The translations under genes were made by a program, and so were the position numbers. 14,475 bases of DNA from positions 1-14,475 of the forward strand of contig JAXFOH010000081.1 of assembly GCA_034180465.1 (NCBI GenBank). The letters are read 5' to 3'. The notes below the pieces were generated by a model. That model had not been told where the DNA came from. It saw only the letters and a program-made list of their open reading frames with translations, and did no database searches. Position 1 is the first letter of the stretch; each line of letters starts with the position of its first letter. Origin of the DNA: CAKUIA01 sp034180465 (GTDB taxonomy: Bacteria; Verrucomicrobiota; Verrucomicrobiia; Opitutales; Intestinicryptomonadaceae). Below, piece by piece: positions 14,337 to 14,475 of the stretch.

Positions 14337-14475
14337 ATGATGAAGAAACTATTTTGCATACTCTCGTTAATGGCATTGGCAACCGCCTTTGCGCAGGAAA
14401 AACCCACAGCCGACATTTGGTGCGGCGGCAAAATGCCGGGAACGGTAACCGAGCCTTTGGATTTCTCGAAAAGTA
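14337..14475 (+). CDS. Exported protein, probably alpha/beta-hydrolase (esterase), C-terminus outside window
   Basis: The first 46 residues are present. MMKKLFCILSLMALATAFA is a signal peptide with likely cleavage before QEK. The mature start ADIWCGGKMPGTVTEPLDF resembles the IWPGKMPG-type N-terminus of exported alpha/beta-hydrolases and carbohydrate esterases, with Cys replacing the usual Pro. That assignment rests on a short segment and is tentative. The double-ATG start in the context TATATGATGAA is the same as in both beta-helix genes. It is divergent from the Fur-family gene. Confidence 0.6.
   Translation, partial: MMKKLFCILSLMALATAFAQEKPTADIWCGGKMPGTVTEPLDFSKS

Overview
The window looks like a chromosomal segment from a Gram-negative, probably anaerobic and host- or polysaccharide-associated bacterium. 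The Verrucomicrobiota/Lentisphaerota part of the PVC group is my best guess, held at moderate to low confidence. The reasons are: low-to-moderate GC; secreted parallel beta-helix glycosidase-like proteins (one a lipoprotein); an NtrC-type sigma-54 activator; a ferrous iron uptake operon ending in a small Cys-rich membrane protein; and start codons in AT-rich contexts, mostly without a clear Shine-Dalgarno sequence. No tRNA, rRNA, CRISPR array, integrase or insertion sequence is visible.

Layout. (1) 1-1209, minus strand: an L,D-transpeptidase-fold protein followed by a sigma-54-dependent response regulator that runs off the left edge. (2) 1214-2212, plus: asd, divergent from the transpeptidase with only 4 bp between start codons, closed by a strong intrinsic terminator. 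(3) 2376-8542, plus: two tandem paralogs of a large GH110-like beta-helix protein, one with an ordinary signal peptide and one a lipoprotein. They are separated by a terminator that abuts a new promoter. The second paralog is followed after 3 nt by an exported metallophosphoesterase. (4) 8646-11663, plus: feoA, feoB and a 59-residue Cys-rich FeoB-associated membrane protein, preceded by two copies of a palindrome AAGTTA-N8-TAACTT and closed by a terminator. (5) 14094-11692, minus: a Fur-family regulator, an exported protein of unknown function broken by two in-frame stop codons, and a DMT-family transporter. (6) 14095-14475: a 240-bp leader with a possible three-way-junction RNA fold, then the start of another exported protein, probably an alpha/beta-hydrolase.

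How it fits together. The middle block looks like a small glycan-handling locus at the cell surface: two related helical enzymes placed in different compartments, plus an exported phosphoesterase. The feo block imports Fe(II), and its twin palindromes overlap the likely promoter, so a metalloregulator probably represses it. The nearby Fur-family gene is one candidate, but the half-site TTAG also resembles DtxR-family operators. The least explained items are the twin operator, the mosaic divergence of the paralogs, the in-frame-stop gene and the structured leader near the right edge.
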